NCBI GenBank assembly: GCA_036381335.1
Contig: DASVCZ010000026.1
Coordinates: forward strand, 1 to 6,244
Direction of reading: 5' to 3'
Origin: DASVCZ01 sp036381335
Lineage (GTDB): Bacteria; Patescibacteriota; Microgenomatia; UBA1400; PJMF01
Length of the DNA: 6,244 nt
Made by a program: the position numbers and the translations under genes. Below are positions 3,856 through 6,244 of this stretch, one piece after another. Each line of letters opens with the position of its first letter. The first letter of the stretch is position 1. The notes under the pieces were generated by a model. It did no database searches and was not told the origin of the DNA. It worked only from the letters and a program-made list of their open reading frames with translations.

Positions 3856-5013
3856 ATGAGACAGCTGAAGCAGTACCTTTACCAACTAAAACAGTGGTTC
3901 CGTTCCCTCACCTTAAAGCAATTAATTGCTCTCGACTTATTTTTAACCGTGCTTTTTTTAATCAGCGCGGGTTTGACCTACAGTTACTTTCTTTATCAAC
4001 GCAGTTTTGTGACCTCTAATGAGTCGGAAACGATCTTACCGCAACCTTCACCCTCGCCGGAGCCAAATGTGGACACGATCGTGCTGCTCGGTCGGGGCGG
4101 AGCCGGTCATGATGGAGGATTACTAACTGATTCAATTATGGTGGCGCGCATCGATCACGATCAGCAACAGATTACTTTAATTTCGGTGCCGCGGGACTTG
4201 TGGGTGGAACTGCCAGTCGACAAGGATAATCCTTCCTCGTGGAAAATTAACGCCGCCTACGCCTTCGGCGTTGACGATCGCAACTACCGCAATAAACCCT
4301 CCCAGTTCACCGGCGAAGCCGGGGGCGGTGAACTAGCTAAGTATGCCTTAGAGCAGGTGCTAGGATTTCCGGTGGAGCACTTCGTGACGGTGGATTTTTA
4401 TGGTTTTGAACGCGCCATCGATGTCTTAGGAGGCGTGACCGTTAATGTTGAGCGCGCTTTCACCGATCCGTTGTATCCGATTGAGGGCAAGCAAGATGAT
4501 ACTTGTGGCAAAACAGAAGAAGAAATTGCTGCTTTAACTGCCACCGTGTCGGCGAGCAAGCTAGAAGAAGAGTTTACCTGTCGCTTTGAAGTCTTATCGT
4601 TTCCTCAAGGTACACAATTGATGGATGGATCGACTGCCCTTAAGTACGTTCGCTCTCGTCACTCACCCACCGACGGCGGAGATTTTAATCGAGCTGCTCG
4701 GCAGCGCAATCTGCTGCTAGCTGTTAAGGACCGGGTCCTGACCATTGATTTTATTCCTAAAATTATTCCTTTTATTTCCACGATCAGCAGTCACATTACC
4801 ACCGATATTAGTTTGACCCAGATGAAGGAGATGGTGGATGAGTATGAAAAGGTGCAAGACTATGAAATCAAAGGCATCGCTTTGACCACCGACAACGTCC
4901 TAGAACTGGGTGTCAGCAGTGGTGGCCAAAGTATTCTCATGTCCAAAGAAGATGGCGAAGGCAAGTGGGAGAAATTGCAGGAGTGGTTGAGGGAGGAGAT
5001 GGCATCAAATTAA
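3856..5013 (+). CDS. LytR-CpsA-Psr (LCP) family cell-envelope protein
   Basis: Complete 385-residue LCP protein. Members move glycopolymers from lipid carriers to peptidoglycan or other surface acceptors. A basic cytoplasmic tail (1-21) precedes one membrane helix (about 22-46) and a Pro/Ser linker (62-70, PQPSPSPEP). The external LCP domain (about 72-295) shows VLLGRGG (76-82), TDS (91-93), SVPRD (110-114), KINAAYAFG (130-138), FVTVDFYGFERAIDVLGGV (176-194), ALKYVRSRH (261-269) and DFNRAARQR (276-284). The usual Arg of the R-x-D-T motif is Leu90 here. An insertion (about 204-248) holds the only two cysteines, C217 and C242, a plausible disulfide. The tail 296-385 is a C-terminal extension. 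It follows the esterase gene by 35 bases. The start at 3856 is chosen because the basic tail and helix follow it and an in-frame TGA lies just upstream (3838-3840). Confidence 0.93.
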   Translation: MRQLKQYLYQLKQWFRSLTLKQLIALDLFLTVLFLISAGLTYSYFLYQRSFVTSNESETILPQPSPSPEPNVDTIVLLGRGGAGHDGGLLTDSIMVARIDHDQQQITLISVPRDLWVELPVDKDNPSSWKINAAYAFGVDDRNYRNKPSQFTGEAGGGELAKYALEQVLGFPVEHFVTVDFYGFERAIDVLGGVTVNVERAFTDPLYPIEGKQDDTCGKTEEEIAALTATVSASKLEEEFTCRFEVLSFPQGTQLMDGSTALKYVRSRHSPTDGGDFNRAARQRNLLLAVKDRVLTIDFIPKIIPFISTISSHITTDISLTQMKEMVDEYEKVQDYEIKGIALTTDNVLELGVSSGGQSILMSKEDGEGKWEKLQEWLREEMASN

Positions 5014-5028
5014 AGAAATAAAATTTAT

Positions 5029-5511
5029 ATGTCTATTCAAATGAAGGTAGTCGAAGTAGTGAGCAAAGGTAATGAAGGAGAGATAAGATTCTCTAAAGTA
5101 AATTATTTTTCGGATTTATTTTTAGGCACTTCACTAGAAGTTAGACAGAAGGATGGAATTAAAACAGGTCATTTTCACTTTAAAATACCTGGAATCCTAA
5201 CTGGGTTTGCAGGAATTGGGGAAGCCAGACAAGCTCTAAGGGGAATGTATAACGTAGTTGCAGATTTTGAAGAATGGTTTAAAACGAGTGAGGGAGAGCA
5301 ATTCCTTGATGAAATCAACTCCATTCATTTTGATACTGATAACGATTTTTTTAGAATGTTTTTGGAAAAAAAAGATGATAGTTCTGCTAGAACCTGGTCA
5401 GCAAATGTAACGCTTGAAGGCCTTTCAATTGAAGAAAAAAAGCACCTTCTAGCGGAGAGTATCAGTAACCTCAAAACAAAGCTTGAAAGGTATGTGAAAT
5501 CACGAGGTTAA
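5029..5511 (+). CDS. AT-rich orphan gene, hypothetical protein
   Basis: I do not recognise this 160-residue protein. It is soluble and cysteine-free, with no signal peptide or membrane helix. An N-terminal half likely rich in beta strands (5-54) leads to a Gly/hydrophobic stretch IPGILTGFAGIGEA (53-66). An aromatic/acidic middle follows (VVADFEEWFKT, 76-86; DNDFFRMFLEKK, 104-115), then an amphipathic C-terminal helix (133-158). By hand count, 5041-5510 is about 36% G+C, against 53-55% in sampled lines of the two upstream genes, and codons are correspondingly A/T-ending; this suggests recent acquisition. It begins 15 bases after the LCP stop with an AT-rich leader and no clear SD. M5 (5041) is an alternative start. 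It is probably read through from the LCP gene. The continuous frame and tight spacing support a real gene. Confidence 0.75.
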   Translation: MSIQMKVVEVVSKGNEGEIRFSKVNYFSDLFLGTSLEVRQKDGIKTGHFHFKIPGILTGFAGIGEARQALRGMYNVVADFEEWFKTSEGEQFLDEINSIHFDTDNDFFRMFLEKKDDSSARTWSANVTLEGLSIEEKKHLLAESISNLKTKLERYVKSRG

Positions 5512-5616
5512 TTTCCTTTGACTCATTTGAGTACTACCCCCGATCATATCTTTAAATCATTGCTCTTTTCACCCAGGTAGACCCAGGCGAACACCTGACC
5601 ACTTTCTCGTTCCGTC

Positions 5617-6244
5617 TTACAGATACTGCTCCACCATCGTCTTCGCTTGCTCAACCGGCACGGCTCCAGGAATTAATTCCTTGGCTTCACCATCGACGAC
5701 GATGAAGGTCCCTGGAGTGCCGCTGACGCCAGCACTAGAACCCGCACTCATTTGATCTTGGACCACTTGCGCCATCCGGCCACTATCGAGACACTCCGTA
5801 AACGCCGCTTCATTGACACCAGCTCCGGTGGCTGCGGTAGTAATGGCTTCAGGAGAGAGTTGCCCATCGCGAATGTTGACTTCAAACAACGCATCAGTGT
5901 AGTTCCAGAATGCTTCTTCACCACCTAACTCAGCCACACACTCACCACCTTCAGCAGACTTCTGGGCATTAGGGTGGAAAGGCAATGGATAGTGGCGGTA
6001 AACCCAAGCTATCTCATCCCCAAAATCTGTCATCAATTGTTGCATGGTGGGGTGGAAACGACCACAGAAAGGACATTCATAGTCGGAGTACTCCACTAAG
6101 ACAACCTTAGCGTTAGCATTCCCACGGATGTGATCGGCATCACCCACTTCCGGCATAGCTGCCAGCTGGTCAGCGGTGGGCCCGGTTGGACCTTGATCGG
6201 TAGGCAAGGCCGCTGTCGGTTGAGTTCCCACTAGACCGGCAGTT
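5617..6244 (-). CDS. DsbA-like thiol-disulfide oxidoreductase, N-terminus outside window
   Basis: Secreted thioredoxin-fold oxidoreductase that should form or shuffle disulfides outside the membrane. Counting from the GTG at 6231, the active site YECPFC is at 51-56, after VVLVEYSD (43-50). A helical insertion includes FWNYTDALFE (108-117), and the cis-proline loop is SGTPGTF (170-176). A second cysteine pair, C98 and C147, is typical of this DsbA subgroup. The frame stays open to the right edge (TAGL precedes the GTG). With the low-complexity linker (GTQPTAALPTDQGPTGPT) this suggests the real start and an N-terminal membrane anchor or signal lie beyond position 6244, so the entry is 5'-partial. 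It converges on the AT-rich orphan gene, with 105 bases between them. No quinone-linked partner such as DsbB or VKOR is in view. Confidence 0.92.
   Translation of the reverse strand, partial: TAGLVGTQPTAALPTDQGPTGPTADQLAAMPEVGDADHIRGNANAKVVLVEYSDYECPFCGRFHPTMQQLMTDFGDEIAWVYRHYPLPFHPNAQKSAEGGECVAELGGEEAFWNYTDALFEVNIRDGQLSPEAITTAATGAGVNEAAFTECLDSGRMAQVVQDQMSAGSSAGVSGTPGTFIVVDGEAKELIPGAVPVEQAKTMVEQYL

Noticed and set aside
5076..5090. AAGGAGAGATA also present in the chaB leader
   Set aside because: An 11-base purine-rich match inside a coding region, most likely coincidence.
5571..5590. Short tandem repeat ACCCAGGTAG / ACCCAGGCGA
   Set aside because: Only two imperfect ten-base copies; this can arise by chance and has no further units.
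5521..5600. Terminator hairpins between the orphan gene and the DsbA gene (ACTC-ATTT-GAGT; CAGGT/GCCTG near 5584-5597)
   Set aside because: The stems are only four or five pairs with no T-run on either strand, so they are not convincing.

Overview
The window looks like chromosome from a small-genome bacterium with about 50% G+C outside one AT-rich gene. I suggest a member of the Candidate Phyla Radiation (Patescibacteria). The main support is the LytR-CpsA-Psr (LCP) protein, which has a GRGGAGHDGG-LTDS N-terminal signature and a two-cysteine insertion that I recall from that group. A single-domain secreted DsbA and very small hydrophilic stress proteins fit the same picture. This placement is an inference of moderate confidence. 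The standard genetic code fits all the genes.

Layout. Positions 1-1150 (+) hold four very short genes: a ChaB protein, two KGG-motif hydrophilins and, between those two, an acidic methionine-rich protein. Three of the four have strong RNA hairpins that pair with or surround the Shine-Dalgarno (SD) sequence. A hairpin follows at about 1177-1211, then a convergent gene (1229-1735, -) whose HxxEH-containing product resembles the N-terminal domain of cyanophycin synthetase. A divergent gap of 137 bases leads into a second plus-strand block: a phosphoribosyltransferase (1873), an erythromycin-esterase-family protein overlapping it by 11 bases (2525), an LCP glycopolymer ligase (3856) and an AT-rich orphan gene (5029). 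A DsbA-like secreted thiol oxidoreductase (-) enters from the right edge, with its N-terminus outside the window.

How the genes may work together. The first block reads as a stress or desiccation cluster in which several genes could be controlled at translation by RNA structure. The phosphoribosyltransferase/esterase pair is fused into one protein in mycobacteria (Rv2030c, a DosR dormancy-regulon gene as I recall), which again suggests a stress or dormancy role. The LCP and DsbA proteins act at the cell surface. The LCP insertion has a cysteine pair that a DsbA could oxidise.

The most interesting signals are: (1) SD-sequestering hairpins before chaB and the first KGG gene, plus a tandem hairpin before the second; (2) a hairpin lying between a distant SD and the LCP start codon; (3) a probably leaderless start for the phosphoribosyltransferase; (4) the stand-alone HxxEH protein; (5) the acidic Met-rich partner between two basic KGG proteins. 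No mobile element, CRISPR array, tRNA or rRNA was seen.
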